From positions 310,001 through 374,000 of the forward strand of contig NZ_JALKBA010000001.1 in the NCBI RefSeq assembly GCF_023015805.1: DNA of 64,000 nucleotides, read 5' to 3'. Made by a program: the position numbers and the translations under genes. The notes beneath the pieces were generated by a model that did not search any database, had not been told where the DNA came from, and worked only from the letters and a program-made list of their open reading frames with translations. This stretch comes from Cellulophaga sp. F20128 (GTDB taxonomy: Bacteria > Bacteroidota > Bacteroidia > Flavobacteriales > Flavobacteriaceae). Positions 26,372 to 36,786 of the stretch are shown piece after piece (position 1 is the first letter of the stretch; the number at the start of each line of letters is the position of its first letter).

Positions 26372-27883
26372 ATGAAAAAAACAACTGGTTTATTCAAATT
26401 TCTTGCAGCCATTGTCTTTCTAGGCATAGGTGTATTTGTAGGCAAAACATTCTTTGCCAACAAATACTCAGAAGCCACCATACCCATGCCTTCTACTATG
26501 CAGTACAGAAATGTGGGCTTTACTACAGATACCACCCAAATGGCTCAAAAAGAAGATTTTAATGGAAAAGTAATTGAAGTAAAAAGCGGATCCTCCATAC
26601 AAGCTGCCGTAAAAGAAGCCAATCCCGGAGACCTAATACGGGTATTTCCAGGTACCTATTCTGAGAATGTTTATATAGACAAAGATAACATCAGCCTTCA
26701 AGGTGTTGTCATCAATGGAAAGTGGCCTACACTCGACGGTAAAAAGAAAATAAATGACGCCTTTTTGTATTCAGGCAACGGTATTTTAATTGAAAACTTT
26801 AAAATCATTAATTATAAGGGTAATGGTATCATGGGGCAGGCTGGCAATAATTTTATCATTCGAAATAACTGGATTATTGATACAGGAGTATATGGTATCT
26901 TCCCACAATATGGCAAAAACGGACTTATTGAACACAACGTTTTAAGTGTCATTGCAGATGCCGCAATTTATGTGGGCATGTGCGATAATGTGGATGTAAT
27001 ACACAATGAAGTTTTTGATAACGTGGCAGGGATAGAGATAGAAAATTCTAGGCACTGCTTGGTGGAAAATAATTATGCCCATAACAATACGGGCGGCATA
27101 TTAGCCTTTGTAACCCCAGGGCTTCCCATTAAAACAACTTTTGACGTCATCATTCGAAACAATTTTATAGTTAATAACAACCATGAGAATTTTGGAGCGC
27201 CAGGATCCACAGTGGCAGGTATACCGCCAGGAACTGGTATTTTGATTATGGCTGCAGATGATGTTATTGTAGAAAACAACATCATTACTGGAAATGACAA
27301 TGCAGGTATCACCATAGTAGATTTAACCAATGGCGATCCTAAGGCCAATGATCCAAATTCTGAACCCAACCCAGATAGGGTTGTTATTTTAGATAACATT
27401 ATGTACAACAATGGCAATAATCCTACGGGCGAATTAAAAGCTCTTATGCTTACGCAAATGGACACCAAAGGGCCAGACATTTTTGCCTATGGCGGTGGTA
27501 CAGGAAGTACCATTAGAGACAAAAATAAATATCGCTCTTTTGGCATTGACAATTATGGTCCAGCCCAAATAACAGACACAAAAGACATTACCACATTTAT
27601 GCTTCCAGAACCTGTAGCGCCTAGATCTGTTTCCGACCATGAGCTAGGAGAACTGACCTACTACGGTATTTGCGCAGGTTGCCATGCCTTTAATTCAAGA
27701 TTAATTGGTGTTCCCACCAATATTATACAAGCTATTCACAACAACAACCCTCAAGGCATTGTAGATTATATCAGTAATCCTAAAAACCTAAGGGAAGACT
27801 ATCCGGAAATGCCTCCCCAAAATTATTTATCAGATGAGGCTAAAATGGCGGTTGCTGAATACATCCTAGCCTTAAAAGAATAA
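26372..27883 (+). CDS. Right-handed beta-helix protein fused to a c-type cytochrome domain
   Basis: A 503-aa protein with an N-terminal membrane anchor (residues 7-26), a right-handed parallel beta-helix of about 300 residues (about 75-370; repeated segments such as NGILIENFKIINYKGNGI, NNFIIRNNWIIDTG, NDNAGITIVDLTNG) like NosD or polysaccharide-active folds, and a C-terminal cytochrome c domain with CAGCH at Cys434-His438 and a likely Met ligand in YPEMPPQNYL. Together with the peroxidase upstream it suggests electron transfer coupled to a bound ligand. The catalytic role, if any, is not visible; no lyase-type catalytic residues can be assigned. Confidence 0.85.
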   Translation: MKKTTGLFKFLAAIVFLGIGVFVGKTFFANKYSEATIPMPSTMQYRNVGFTTDTTQMAQKEDFNGKVIEVKSGSSIQAAVKEANPGDLIRVFPGTYSENVYIDKDNISLQGVVINGKWPTLDGKKKINDAFLYSGNGILIENFKIINYKGNGIMGQAGNNFIIRNNWIIDTGVYGIFPQYGKNGLIEHNVLSVIADAAIYVGMCDNVDVIHNEVFDNVAGIEIENSRHCLVENNYAHNNTGGILAFVTPGLPIKTTFDVIIRNNFIVNNNHENFGAPGSTVAGIPPGTGILIMAADDVIVENNIITGNDNAGITIVDLTNGDPKANDPNSEPNPDRVVILDNIMYNNGNNPTGELKALMLTQMDTKGPDIFAYGGGTGSTIRDKNKYRSFGIDNYGPAQITDTKDITTFMLPEPVAPRSVSDHELGELTYYGICAGCHAFNSRLIGVPTNIIQAIHNNNPQGIVDYISNPKNLREDYPEMPPQNYLSDEAKMAVAEYILALKE

Positions 27884-27930
27884 AAAACCATTGCCCAATC
27901 ATGGGAAAACAACTAAATAACCAAAACTAA

Positions 27931-30900
27931 ATGAAGAAAATAATAATCTTACTGGTGGCAATTGGTTTTTCAATGACAACCAACGCTCAAAAAACCATTT
28001 CTGGCAAGGTCCTAGAAAAAGACACCAACACCCCACTTTTGGGAGTTAGCGTTATGGTTAAAGGAACTAACAAAGGTGCTTCAACAGATTTTGATGGCAA
28101 CTTTCAACTTCAAGGAGTTCAAAATGAAGACATTATTGTGTTTTCCTCCTTAGGATATTTGACTCAAGAAGTTACAGTAGATGCAAATACAAATCTAACC
28201 GTATGGTTAGAGGTCAATGCACAAAAAATGGAAGAAGTAGTTGTAACCGCCCTCAACATTCAAAGAGACAAAGAGTCTTTGGGTTACTCTGTATCGCAAG
28301 TATCTTCGGAGGAAGTCAATGTTGCGCGAGAGAATAATGTTATGAACTCACTTTCTGGTAAGGTTTCAGGTTTACAAATAACCCAAAACAACACCGGTGT
28401 AGATGGTTCTAGCAGAATTTTACTAAGAGGCATCACAACCATCAACGGATCTAACAGGCCCCTGGTAGTCGTAGATGGTATTCCCATTAGTAACGGTGGT
28501 GGTGGTGGCTCTGCTTGGGGTGGTGTTGACCGCGGGGATGCACTTTCAGATATTAACCCAGACAATGTTGCCTCTATAAGCGTTCTTAAAGGTGCCGGCG
28601 CAGCAGCAGCTTATGGATCTTTAGGAATGAATGGTGTCATTTTAATAACAACCAAAACAGGAATCAAAAAAGAAGGAGTTGGTATTTCCTTTAATTCCTC
28701 TTTTAACACCACAGAAGTAGCATTAACTCCTGACTTTCAAAACGAATATGGCTCTGGTGCTTTTGGAGCTTTTGCTCCTATTAATGCTGATGGAAGACCT
28801 GTTCTAGATTATCCTTTTTCATGGAGTTGGGGGCCAAAAATGGAAAGACAACCCTATACCAATTGGTTGGGTCAACAAGCTACATTTTCACCCAACTCTA
28901 GTGCAGATCCCTATAAGGACTTTTACCAAAATGGATATACCTTAGCAAATAGTATTGCCTTTGAAGGACAGAGTGAAAAAGGTTCTTTTAGAATTGCTAT
29001 TACAGATGAAAATAGCCAGGGTATTATTGCTAATAATACGCTAGACAAACAAACATTTAGTATTAGAGGTTCCTCACAACTTACAGAAAACTTTAGTGTT
29101 GATGGAAAAATGACCTATATCACATCTAAAGTAAAGAATAGACCCCAATTAGGGGAAGGTAGCGGAAATACAGCATTACAGCTCTCATTGATGCCACGTG
29201 ATATCCGATTAAATGATGTTGCCAACAATACAATTAATACCAATGGTGAAGAAATAAAATGGAACTTAGACAATACCTTTAACAACCCTTATTGGGCATT
29301 AGACAATGCAGGAAACTTTGATGGAAAAGATCGTTTTCAAGGGTTTATTTCAACCAAATGGAAAATAAATAATGCCTTCAATATCACAGCTAAATCAGGT
29401 GTTGATTATATTTCCTATGATTATACCAGTTTTGGAGAAAGAGGAGCCGTTGCTGTAAGTAACGGCCTGGGGTCATACAATCATGATAGTGGAAAAAGCC
29501 GCATTTGGAATTCAGATATTCTAGCCACCTATACAGCAAAAATAGCTGATTTTAATTTCACTGGAAGTTTAGGGTCTACCTACAGAAATGAGTCTAGTAG
29601 TTCTTTAAACATCTCTGGCAATGATAGTAAAACTCCTAATTTCTATAGAATCAGTAATTACAAAAACTCTTTTAGCTCGGAGAGTATTTCCGAAAAAGGA
29701 ATTTACTCTTATTATGCCTTAGGGCAATTTGGTTATGGTGGGTACCTTTATTTTGATGCCACCATTAGAAACGACCACTCCTCTACACTACCCAAAGAAA
29801 ATAATTCCTATTGGTACCATTCGGAAAACATGAGTATTCTATTCTCTAAAATCTTAGGCATAAACCCAAACATTCTAAGTCAAGGTAAACTTAGAGGGTC
29901 CTATGCCAAGGTTGGTAATGATACCAGTCCGTATAGAACACAGGCGGTATACAATATAGATCAGACTGTTACTTTGCCCTATACGATAGGTTCCATTTCT
30001 GGAAGTTTACCTTCTTTTGATTTAAAACCAGAAACTTCAGAGTCTTGGGAAATAGGAGCGGATTTAGGATTCTTAAATAACCGGATTCAATTGGATGTAA
30101 CTTATTACCAAACGAATACTACAGACCAGATCATGGCAGTACCTATTTCAGGATCTACCGGGTATTCTTCTAAAGTAATCAATGCGGGAGAAATAGAGAA
30201 TAAAGGATATGAAGCCCAATTAAATCTTATCCCTTTTGAATCTGATAATTTTCAGTGGGACTTAGGTTTTAACTTTACCAAAAGCAACTCTAAGGTAATC
30301 ACTTTAAACCAAGGGTTAGAGAGTATTTCCTTAGGGTCTTTATGGACGGCTTCAGTTGAAGCTAGACCAGGTCAAGAATTTGGAACAATTTATGGCAATG
30401 ATTTTTTACGAGATAATTTTGGAAGAAAAATAATTGGTAATGACGGACTAGCCAAACGTGGTGATCGGGTTGCATTAGGTAATATTAACCCTGATTGGTA
30501 CGGTGGTTTTACCAGTAAAATTCGCTATAAAAACCTAACATTAAGTACCTTAATCAGTGCCCAAGTAGGTGGCGAATATTATTCTTATGGGAGAGGGTAT
30601 CGCTTATTTTTTGGAACAGATCAACGGAGTTTAGTAGGCAGGGAAACTGGAATTATTGAAGAAGGCATCAATGAACACACTGGCTTTACAAATGAGGTTG
30701 TAGCTAGCGCCTTTCTAAAACAATTTACAGATATATTCGCAAATGAAATTGCTACAGATCTTATTATAGATGCTACCAATGTAAAACTTAGAGAAGTAGC
30801 CCTAACATTTGATTTTCCAAAAACCATGTTGCGGAATACTGGTATTCAATCTGCCAGCATATCTGCCATAGGTAGAAACCTATTCTTTTTATACAACGCT

Positions 30901-31017
30901 TCGGGTGATATTGATCCCGAAGGAAGTTATAGTAGTGGACCAACAAGTACAGCCTTTGAACATTCATCATTACCTTCTACAAGAAACTATGGTGTTAATT
31001 TAAAACTTAACTTTTAA
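27931..31017 (+). CDS. SusC/RagA-family TonB-linked outer membrane protein
   Basis: Outer-membrane TonB-dependent transporter, 1028 aa. Signal peptide (about 1-19), CarboxypepD-like regulatory domain (about 22-105, [20 protein letters not shown]), plug domain (about 115-235, with the family segment [11 protein letters not shown] and [15 protein letters not shown]), then a 22-strand type barrel ending in the aromatic terminus NLKLNF. It would import a ligand captured by the SusD protein encoded 11 nt downstream. The ligand is unknown; adjacent redox proteins rather than glycoside hydrolases argue against an ordinary glycan. Confidence 0.95.
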   Translation: MKKIIILLVAIGFSMTTNAQKTISGKVLEKDTNTPLLGVSVMVKGTNKGASTDFDGNFQLQGVQNEDIIVFSSLGYLTQEVTVDANTNLTVWLEVNAQKMEEVVVTALNIQRDKESLGYSVSQVSSEEVNVARENNVMNSLSGKVSGLQITQNNTGVDGSSRILLRGITTINGSNRPLVVVDGIPISNGGGGGSAWGGVDRGDALSDINPDNVASISVLKGAGAAAAYGSLGMNGVILITTKTGIKKEGVGISFNSSFNTTEVALTPDFQNEYGSGAFGAFAPINADGRPVLDYPFSWSWGPKMERQPYTNWLGQQATFSPNSSADPYKDFYQNGYTLANSIAFEGQSEKGSFRIAITDENSQGIIANNTLDKQTFSIRGSSQLTENFSVDGKMTYITSKVKNRPQLGEGSGNTALQLSLMPRDIRLNDVANNTINTNGEEIKWNLDNTFNNPYWALDNAGNFDGKDRFQGFISTKWKINNAFNITAKSGVDYISYDYTSFGERGAVAVSNGLGSYNHDSGKSRIWNSDILATYTAKIADFNFTGSLGSTYRNESSSSLNISGNDSKTPNFYRISNYKNSFSSESISEKGIYSYYALGQFGYGGYLYFDATIRNDHSSTLPKENNSYWYHSENMSILFSKILGINPNILSQGKLRGSYAKVGNDTSPYRTQAVYNIDQTVTLPYTIGSISGSLPSFDLKPETSESWEIGADLGFLNNRIQLDVTYYQTNTTDQIMAVPISGSTGYSSKVINAGEIENKGYEAQLNLIPFESDNFQWDLGFNFTKSNSKVITLNQGLESISLGSLWTASVEARPGQEFGTIYGNDFLRDNFGRKIIGNDGLAKRGDRVALGNINPDWYGGFTSKIRYKNLTLSTLISAQVGGEYYSYGRGYRLFFGTDQRSLVGRETGIIEEGINEHTGFTNEVVASAFLKQFTDIFANEIATDLIIDATNVKLREVALTFDFPKTMLRNTGIQSASISAIGRNLFFLYNASGDIDPEGSYSSGPTSTAFEHSSLPSTRNYGVNLKLNF

Positions 31018-31028
31018 TAAAGCCAACT

Positions 31029-32501
31029 ATGAAAAATATACAAAAAACAATTAGAAAAACAGTAGTTGCCTTAGGAATCCTACTATTGTTCGTTGCATGT
31101 GAAAACCATTTGGAGGACTTGTACGATAACCCAAATGCGGTAACAACAATAGATGATGCAGCCTTATTTACCAATGCTGTTCGAAGTTTATTTATAGGAA
31201 CATCCGATAACGCATCTAGCCATTTTGCAGGACAACATGCTCATTATTACGTAGCCGGAAGTACGTGGCGTGCCCCCGATCAATACGGAGATGGTTTTGA
31301 TGGGGATTACAACAGTATTTTCAATGGCCTTTACGGAGGCACCATTCGGCATATTGAAGAGGTCCTAGAACTAACCACGGCCGAAGGAACATCAAACAAG
31401 GTGCGTAATGCAATGGCACATATTATAGCCGTTTTAGGCTATGCCAAAATAACCGATGCCTTTGGGGATGTTCCCTATACCGAAGGTGGTAAGGGAAAAT
31501 CACAAAACATCGTACAACCAAAATACGACACCCAAGAAAGTATCTACAAAGACCTTATCCTAAGATTGACGAACAGTATTACTATATTAAAAACTGCTGA
31601 CCCTACAATGGGATACCCTAACTCTGACCCAATCTTCAATAACGACCTTTCCAAATGGATACGCTTTGCCAATAGTGTTCGCCTACGGTTGGCCATGCGA
31701 TTACGCTATGTTGACCCTGGTCTTTCTGAAGCCACGGTTAACCAATGTCTATCACAACCCCTTATGGAAACCACGGCGCATGATGCCTTTATGATAGAAA
31801 CCGAAGGAACTGGAAACGCCTGGTTTACAAGAAGAACAGGATTTCCATCGGTAAAAGTGTCCAATACACTTATTGACCAATTGCAAGGAACTGAAGACCC
31901 AAGATTAGCCGTTTTTGTTAGCACAAACGGGAATGGAGATTATTCGGGCATGGTCAACGGCCTTACGGATCAAGCCTTTGGAAGTTCAGATTTTGCAAAC
32001 AGATCAGATATGGGACTTCCGTTAGCTTCGCCAGATAGCAAGCTATATGTAATAACAGCTGCCGAAGTTTGGTTGTTGCGTGCTGAGGCTGCCTTGGCTT
32101 ATGATAATGATCCTGTTTCAGCCAATACTCTATATCGGAAAGGAATTGAAACTTCTATGAATCAATGGGAAGTAGCTGCACCCGAAATAACGACATTTCT
32201 TGCATCGCCAGCGGCAACATTGGCGGGCAACAATGATGAAGAACAAATTGGCGTACAAATGTGGTTAGCCCTTACACCAAATTTCTTTGAAGGGTGGTCA
32301 CACATTCGCCGTACAGGATATCCAATGATACCCATTAGAACAACAGACAATTTATCAAAGGGGGCAACCAACGGTATAATGCCTCATAGATTTAATTATT
32401 CTTCCTTTGAATTGGGTTCCAATACGACAAATGCTACTGAGGCTATCAATAGACAAGGCGCAAATAAAATAGACACCCCAGTTTGGTGGGATAAAAATTA
32501 A
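31029..32501 (+). CDS. SusD/RagB-family lipoprotein (SusD-like type 2)
   Basis: Surface lipoprotein, 490 aa, that forms a lid on the SusC partner and binds the substrate. The lipobox is LLFVAC with Cys near residue 24. The helical TPR-like body (e.g. [25 protein letters not shown], where the [11 protein letters not shown]-type motif is a family mark) and the C-terminal VWWDKN ending match SusD-like_2 proteins, the branch often paired with non-glycan substrates. It lies 11 nt after susC and is co-transcribed. Confidence 0.92.
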   Translation: MKNIQKTIRKTVVALGILLLFVACENHLEDLYDNPNAVTTIDDAALFTNAVRSLFIGTSDNASSHFAGQHAHYYVAGSTWRAPDQYGDGFDGDYNSIFNGLYGGTIRHIEEVLELTTAEGTSNKVRNAMAHIIAVLGYAKITDAFGDVPYTEGGKGKSQNIVQPKYDTQESIYKDLILRLTNSITILKTADPTMGYPNSDPIFNNDLSKWIRFANSVRLRLAMRLRYVDPGLSEATVNQCLSQPLMETTAHDAFMIETEGTGNAWFTRRTGFPSVKVSNTLIDQLQGTEDPRLAVFVSTNGNGDYSGMVNGLTDQAFGSSDFANRSDMGLPLASPDSKLYVITAAEVWLLRAEAALAYDNDPVSANTLYRKGIETSMNQWEVAAPEITTFLASPAATLAGNNDEEQIGVQMWLALTPNFFEGWSHIRRTGYPMIPIRTTDNLSKGATNGIMPHRFNYSSFELGSNTTNATEAINRQGANKIDTPVWWDKN

Positions 32502-32527
32502 TCGTTTGAATTCAAAAATATAGAACT

Positions 32528-33418
32528 ATGAAATATTTAAAAATAGCAGCCTTTTTGTTCCTGAGCTTAACCATGGTAAACTGTTCTTCTGACGACGCCC
32601 CATTGTTACCTTTGGCCGATTTTCAGTTTTTGGTTGAAGGCACTCAAGTTACCTTTAACGGTACTGTAGAAAATGCATCCACCATTTCGTGGGATTTTGG
32701 TGATGGCACAAACAGTACAGAAGAAGACCCTGTGTACGCTTTTTCAAGTGCAGGAGTATATCAGGTGGTTTTAACGGTGAATGGCGCAAACGGTACGTTT
32801 TCAGAAACAAAAGAAGTTACCATCCTTCCCTCTCTTGAAATATTACTCACGGGTGGGCAAGCGAGACCCGAAGGAAAATCATGGAAACTGAAAAAGGCAT
32901 ATACCGCAGGGAAAGAAGGCGCTGGATTAATTGAAAATGATCTTGGTTTGTTGATCGCCTCATTTGATAATTTATTGGACGCTGTTGGCTTAGGTGCTTC
33001 TTATGAAGATACCTTTACCTTTGTATATGACGGTTCCTACAAAGTAGATAATATAGATGGGCAAAGCCTGATGGGTATTATTCATGCAAGTGTTTTTCAC
33101 GGGGCAAATATCACGGCTGTCTCAGCAGATTTAAACAATGTTCCTTTGGCAAATGCCTTATACACCCCAATTACCAACGCTACTTGGGAAATAAACGAGG
33201 GAGATTTTACCGTAGACACCGCATCTGGCCCAGTCAATTTTATAGGTAAAAAACAATTGATCCTAGGAGAATATTTAGGATTCAAAGAAACAACAACGGT
33301 CGTGATTTTAAAGGAAATTACCGAAACGACGATGAATGTAGCCTTGGGAATTCACACGGTAGAGGCAGCTTATGATAAGCCAACCTTATTATTTCATTTA
33401 ACCTTAGAGTCTTTCTGA
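32528..33418 (+). CDS. PKD-domain lipoprotein
   Basis: A 296-aa lipoprotein (lipobox MVNC with Cys19) with an N-terminal PKD domain at about 27-105 (ISWDFGDGTNSTEEDPVYAF is the classic motif) and a second beta-rich domain of about 180 residues, beginning LTGGQARPEGKSWKLKK, that is often found in surface lipoproteins encoded after SusCD pairs. It is the third surface component and probably binds ligand outside the cell. It is 26 nt downstream of susD on the same strand. Confidence 0.88.
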   Translation: MKYLKIAAFLFLSLTMVNCSSDDAPLLPLADFQFLVEGTQVTFNGTVENASTISWDFGDGTNSTEEDPVYAFSSAGVYQVVLTVNGANGTFSETKEVTILPSLEILLTGGQARPEGKSWKLKKAYTAGKEGAGLIENDLGLLIASFDNLLDAVGLGASYEDTFTFVYDGSYKVDNIDGQSLMGIIHASVFHGANITAVSADLNNVPLANALYTPITNATWEINEGDFTVDTASGPVNFIGKKQLILGEYLGFKETTTVVILKEITETTMNVALGIHTVEAAYDKPTLLFHLTLESF

Positions 33419-33433
33419 AAATTGAAAAGGCAC

Positions 33434-33459
33434 TTGCTGGTTAATAAGGTGTATTTTTG
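33434..33459 (+). promoter_or_regulatory. Possible promoter of aldehyde dehydrogenase gene
   Basis: TATTTTTG (33452-33459) fits TAnnTTTG with a TTG 15 nt upstream (33434-33436), shorter than usual spacing. It implies that the gene starts at the ATG at 33511 and not at the upstream TTG at 33457. Confidence 0.4.
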
Positions 33460-33510
33460 TACTACATAGTAGTAGTTAATTTTCTAAATTTTAGTGTAAA
33501 CAAAGAACAA

Positions 33511-34875
33511 ATGGACGTATTAAAAAAGCAACAAAATTTCTTTAGATCACAGCAAACTAAAGAGGTATCATTTCGGATAAAGTCCCTGAAAAAATTACGT
33601 CAGGTTATACTAAACAGGGAAAGTGATATCTGCGACGCCATCTATGCCGACTTTAAAAAACCAAGGTTTGAATCCATGGCTGCTGAAACCCAATTTGTAC
33701 TGGCAGAGCTTAGTTACGTCATAAAAAACATAGGGTTTTGGGCACAAGCAGAAAAGGTATCTGCTTCTCTGTTAAACTTCCCTTCCTCTGATTGGATTTA
33801 TAAAGAGCCCTTTGGCACCGTTTTAATTGTTGCACCGTGGAACTATCCTTTTCAGTTGGCTATAGCCCCATTAATTGGAGCAGTAGCCGCAGGCAATACA
33901 GCCGTCATAAAACCTTCAGAAATTACACCGAATACTTCTAAGATTGTTGCTGAAATCATTGCCGCAGTATTTAATCCCGAATATGTTACCGTGATTGAAG
34001 GAGGTGTAGAAGTTTCTAAAGAATTACTACTCCAAAAATGGGATTATATATTCTTTACAGGAAGCACCCGGGTTGGGAAACTATTTTATGAAAGTGCCGC
34101 CAAACATTTAACACCAATCACTTTAGAATTGGGAGGTAAAAACCCTTGTATTGTTGATGAAACAGCTGCCATAGAACTTAGTGCAAAACGCATTGTATGG
34201 GGTAAATTCTTAAACGCCGGACAAACCTGTATAGCAACCGATTATATTTTGGTTCATAAGCGAGTAAAAGAAAAATTAGTAGCGGCCTTAATAAATAGTA
34301 TTGAAGCTTCCTATGGAAGAAACATTGAAGCTTCTCCCGATTATGCCCGCACCGTGGATGCCAACCATTTTAACAACCTTAAAATGCTTCTGGAAGGACA
34401 AGAAATTATTTTTGGTGGCGAAAGTAATGCAGCTGATAATTATTTAGCACCCACCCTAGTAAACGAACCTAAATTGGATAGCAAGCTAATGGAAGGAGAA
34501 ATTTTTGGGCCAATATTACCAATAATCTCTTATGAAAACGAAACAGATATAGACCGTTATATGATGAATTACGGCAAACCTTTGGCCACCTATGTTTTTT
34601 CAAAGAATAAAAAATTTCAGAAAAAAATAATACAAACCTATAGTTTTGGTGGAGGCGCCATTAATGATACGATCATACAAATTACCAATAAAAAACTTCC
34701 GTTTGGTGGTGTAGGTAGTAGTGGAATTGGAACTTATCACGGTAAAATGTCTTTCGATACTTTTTCCCACAAAAAAGCAATCATTAAAAAAGCGAATTGG
34801 TTTGATGCACCCTTGCGATATCCCCCCTATAACTTACCTCAAAAAATCGTAGAAAAAATTAAACTCTTGTTTTAA
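33511..34875 (+). CDS. Aldehyde dehydrogenase (class 3-like)
   Basis: NAD(P)-dependent aldehyde dehydrogenase, 454 aa from the ATG at 33511. Motifs: cofactor segment VAPWNYPFQLAIAPLIGAVAAGN, catalytic Glu in ELGGKNP, nucleophile Cys in NAGQTC, and the GPILPIISY segment. The short N-terminus and the C-terminal tail RYPPYNLPQK are like class-3 or fatty-aldehyde enzymes. The open frame extends to a TTG at 33457, which lies inside the probable -7 box, so it is rejected as start. It may have its own promoter and need not be part of the SusCD system. A strong terminator follows. Confidence 0.9.
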   Translation: MDVLKKQQNFFRSQQTKEVSFRIKSLKKLRQVILNRESDICDAIYADFKKPRFESMAAETQFVLAELSYVIKNIGFWAQAEKVSASLLNFPSSDWIYKEPFGTVLIVAPWNYPFQLAIAPLIGAVAAGNTAVIKPSEITPNTSKIVAEIIAAVFNPEYVTVIEGGVEVSKELLLQKWDYIFFTGSTRVGKLFYESAAKHLTPITLELGGKNPCIVDETAAIELSAKRIVWGKFLNAGQTCIATDYILVHKRVKEKLVAALINSIEASYGRNIEASPDYARTVDANHFNNLKMLLEGQEIIFGGESNAADNYLAPTLVNEPKLDSKLMEGEIFGPILPIISYENETDIDRYMMNYGKPLATYVFSKNKKFQKKIIQTYSFGGGAINDTIIQITNKKLPFGGVGSSGIGTYHGKMSFDTFSHKKAIIKKANWFDAPLRYPPYNLPQKIVEKIKLLF

Positions 34876-34877
34876 AA

Positions 34878-34910
34878 AAAAAGGCTAGCATTTAAAATGC
34901 TAGCCTTTTT
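34878..34910. terminator. Bidirectional terminator
   Basis: A 16-bp perfect stem (34878-34893 with 34895-34910) with A and T runs lies between convergent genes. Confidence 0.9.
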
Positions 34911-34931
34911 TACTTCTATTGATCCTATATA

Positions 34932-35402
34932 TTAAAATTGATATCGAATACCTAAGGCGATATCCAGATCTAAATCGTTGGAATAGCTATCGTTAAAACC
35001 AAGTTCTGGTCTCATATCTAGCGATATCAACAAAGGAATATTAAAATTATATTCAATACCTATATCCCCTGCAACTAGTGCAAATATACCATCATTATCT
35101 CCAGCGTCAAATGAACCAACACCACCACCAACACCAACATACCAATTAAAATTAGTATCTATAGGTTGTACCCATTGGTATAAACCAACTAATTTAAAGG
35201 CGTCTACGTTTTTAGAATTACGCCAGCCAAGGTCTAATTCTAACCTATTGTTGTCAGACAAATAATTTTGGTACGATATTTCTCCACCAAAACCATCATT
35301 ATCACCAATACGCAATCCTAATGCGTTTTTAGCTATTGACTGCCCATGTACGCTAATTGCGGAAAAGGCTAAAATTGAAAATAAAAAAATTATTTTTTTC
35401 AT
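34932..35402 (-). CDS. Small outer-membrane beta-barrel protein
   Basis: A 156-aa protein with a signal peptide (MKKIIFLFSILAFSAISVHG) and a mature part of alternating hydrophobic/polar beta strands: GLRIGDNDGFGGEISYQNYL, RLELDLGWRN, WYVGVGGGVGSF. It ends in the aromatic strand LGIRYQF expected for insertion by the BAM complex. It looks like a small 6-8-strand OmpA/OmpX-type barrel of unknown role. The gene is monocistronic. Confidence 0.8.
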   Translation of the reverse strand: MKKIIFLFSILAFSAISVHGQSIAKNALGLRIGDNDGFGGEISYQNYLSDNNRLELDLGWRNSKNVDAFKLVGLYQWVQPIDTNFNWYVGVGGGVGSFDAGDNDGIFALVAGDIGIEYNFNIPLLISLDMRPELGFNDSYSNDLDLDIALGIRYQF

Positions 35403-35502
35403 AGTGTGTGTTTTAATTAATCAAAAATTGATCCTAATTGTTGTGCTAATATATAGCAAACCTTTCTGAATACTACTTTTATTGGTTGTTAAAATTTGTA
35501 AA

Positions 35503-35537
35503 AAAGAACAAGGAAATATTGTATTTCCTTGTTCTTT
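35503..35537 (-). terminator. Terminator of acidic lipoprotein gene
   Basis: A 16-bp perfect stem (AAAGAACAAGGAAATA with its complement, 3-nt loop) lies 22 nt past the stop codon of the 60-aa protein on the minus strand. Confidence 0.8.
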
Positions 35538-35559
35538 AAATGGCTACAGAAAAAACGCA

Positions 35560-35742
35560 TTAATTATCGTCTGTAGCATCATCAATTTCATCCCCAACTT
35601 CCTCTACTCCTTCTTCAATTCCATCACCTACTTCCTCAATTCCGTCTTCAATTTTTTCTCCTGTACTTTTATTTTCCCTACATCCAGATACAGCTATTGC
35701 CATAACAAATGTAAACAATCCTAAATATGCTATTTTTTTCAT
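35560..35742 (-). CDS. Small acidic lipoprotein, 60 aa
   Basis: Lipoprotein with signal MKKIAYLGLFTFVMAIAVSGC (lipobox AVSGC, Cys21). The mature 39 residues are almost entirely acidic, built from a repeated IEE/VGDGIEE unit, and are probably an amphipathic or disordered tail. It sits beside the small DUF1328 gene and Dps/MscS genes, all of which are common in osmotic or stationary-phase stress sets. The terminator downstream confirms a real transcript. Confidence 0.65.
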   Translation of the reverse strand: MKKIAYLGLFTFVMAIAVSGCRENKSTGEKIEDGIEEVGDGIEEGVEEVGDEIDDATDDN

Positions 35743-35772
35743 ATGTGTTGTTTTAAGTTGTTAATTTTAAAT

Positions 35773-35937
35773 TTATATATTTCTTTTTTTTCCTGTAAAT
35801 AATGATACTACAAAAAGTATCAGAAACAGAAAGAATAATATTTTAGCGATACTGGCAGCTCCTGCCGCAATACCTCCAAATCCTAAAATTCCCGCTATTA
35901 TTGCCAGAACTACAAATGTAATTGTCCATCTTAACAT
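35773..35937 (-). CDS. DUF1328 (YtjA-type) small membrane protein, 54 aa
   Basis: A 54-residue protein starting [20 protein letters not shown], with the conserved [16 protein letters not shown] segment and a second hydrophobic helix [14 protein letters not shown], ending GKKRNI. This is the DUF1328 pattern of two-span small membrane proteins with unknown function, often stress-induced. It lies 30 nt upstream of the 60-aa lipoprotein gene on the same strand and may be co-transcribed with it. Confidence 0.85.
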   Translation of the reverse strand: MLRWTITFVVLAIIAGILGFGGIAAGAASIAKILFFLFLILFVVSLFTGKKRNI

Positions 35938-36226
35938 AACTAATTAATTTAAAGGTTAATACTACTTTTTTGAATATTTAAATTCTATAGTACAAAGGTG
36001 CAGCTTTATACCAACAGTCCTTAACGCTATCAATTTAAACCTTAACTCATTTAAAATACCTAGCTAAGCTACTATATAATAGGTATCCCAATAGATACAC
36101 ATATCATCTGAGGCAAGATTCATTTTAAATGAGCAAAGCCATAACAGACCCTAAGATTAACTTTGTTATAAACAAACCAAGGCGTGGAAAAGCCACGCTA
36201 GAATACTATAAAAACGCACGAACAAT

Positions 36227-36736
36227 TTGAATTATTTAAATATTAGTGACACTAAATTAATACCCGTTATTGGCGAATTAAATTTGCTTTTAGCAGATTA
36301 TAGCATCTATTACCAAAAACTGAGAAGCTTTCATTGGAACGTATTAAGTGAAAATTTTTTTGACTTACATGATAAGCTTGAAGAACTGTATACCGATGCT
36401 CGATTAAAAATTGATGAAATTGCGGAAAGGGTTTTAACGCTAAGGTACCATCCTGTTAGCAATTATAGTAAATACTTAGAAACATCATCTATCAAGGAGG
36501 TTTCTCCATTAATTACAGATGTTGAGATGATTTCCGAAATTTTAGGTGATCACCAAAAATTATTAGAACAAATGAAAGCTACAATGGCTAATGCAGAGAA
36601 AGCTGGGGATAAAGAAACAATAGCCATGTTAGGATCTTATACCGCTAATTTGGAAAAATTGAGTTGGATGTTGGATGCTTGGCGTAAAAACACTGAAGAT
36701 CAACTAAATACAAAATCCATTGAAAAAGTTTATTAA
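36227..36736 (+). CDS. Dps-family ferritin-like protein
   Basis: A 169-aa four-helix protein of the Dps family that stores iron and protects DNA from oxidants in a dodecameric cage. Ferroxidase-site residues are visible: FHWNVLSENFFDLHDKLEELY (only the pattern is quoted in part: His in HWN, Asp in DLHD, Glu in EELY). The start is TTG at 36227; a stop codon lies a few codons upstream in the same frame and no ATG is near, so TTG is the only choice. An unlinked 6-bp hairpin (36183-36199) lies in the leader. It is followed 50 nt later by a mechanosensitive channel gene. Confidence 0.9.
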   Translation: MNYLNISDTKLIPVIGELNLLLADYSIYYQKLRSFHWNVLSENFFDLHDKLEELYTDARLKIDEIAERVLTLRYHPVSNYSKYLETSSIKEVSPLITDVEMISEILGDHQKLLEQMKATMANAEKAGDKETIAMLGSYTANLEKLSWMLDAWRKNTEDQLNTKSIEKVY

Positions 36737-36786
36737 CTTGTAGAAAGAGTAAACTTCCAAAACTTTAATCAACAAACCAAACGTAA

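Noticed and set aside
33457-33510. N-terminal extension of the aldehyde dehydrogenase
   Set aside because: It overlaps a likely -7 box and has no family similarity; ATG at 33511 is preferred.
36183-36199. 6-bp hairpin upstream of dps
   Set aside because: No T run and no partner sequence; too weak to call a regulatory element.
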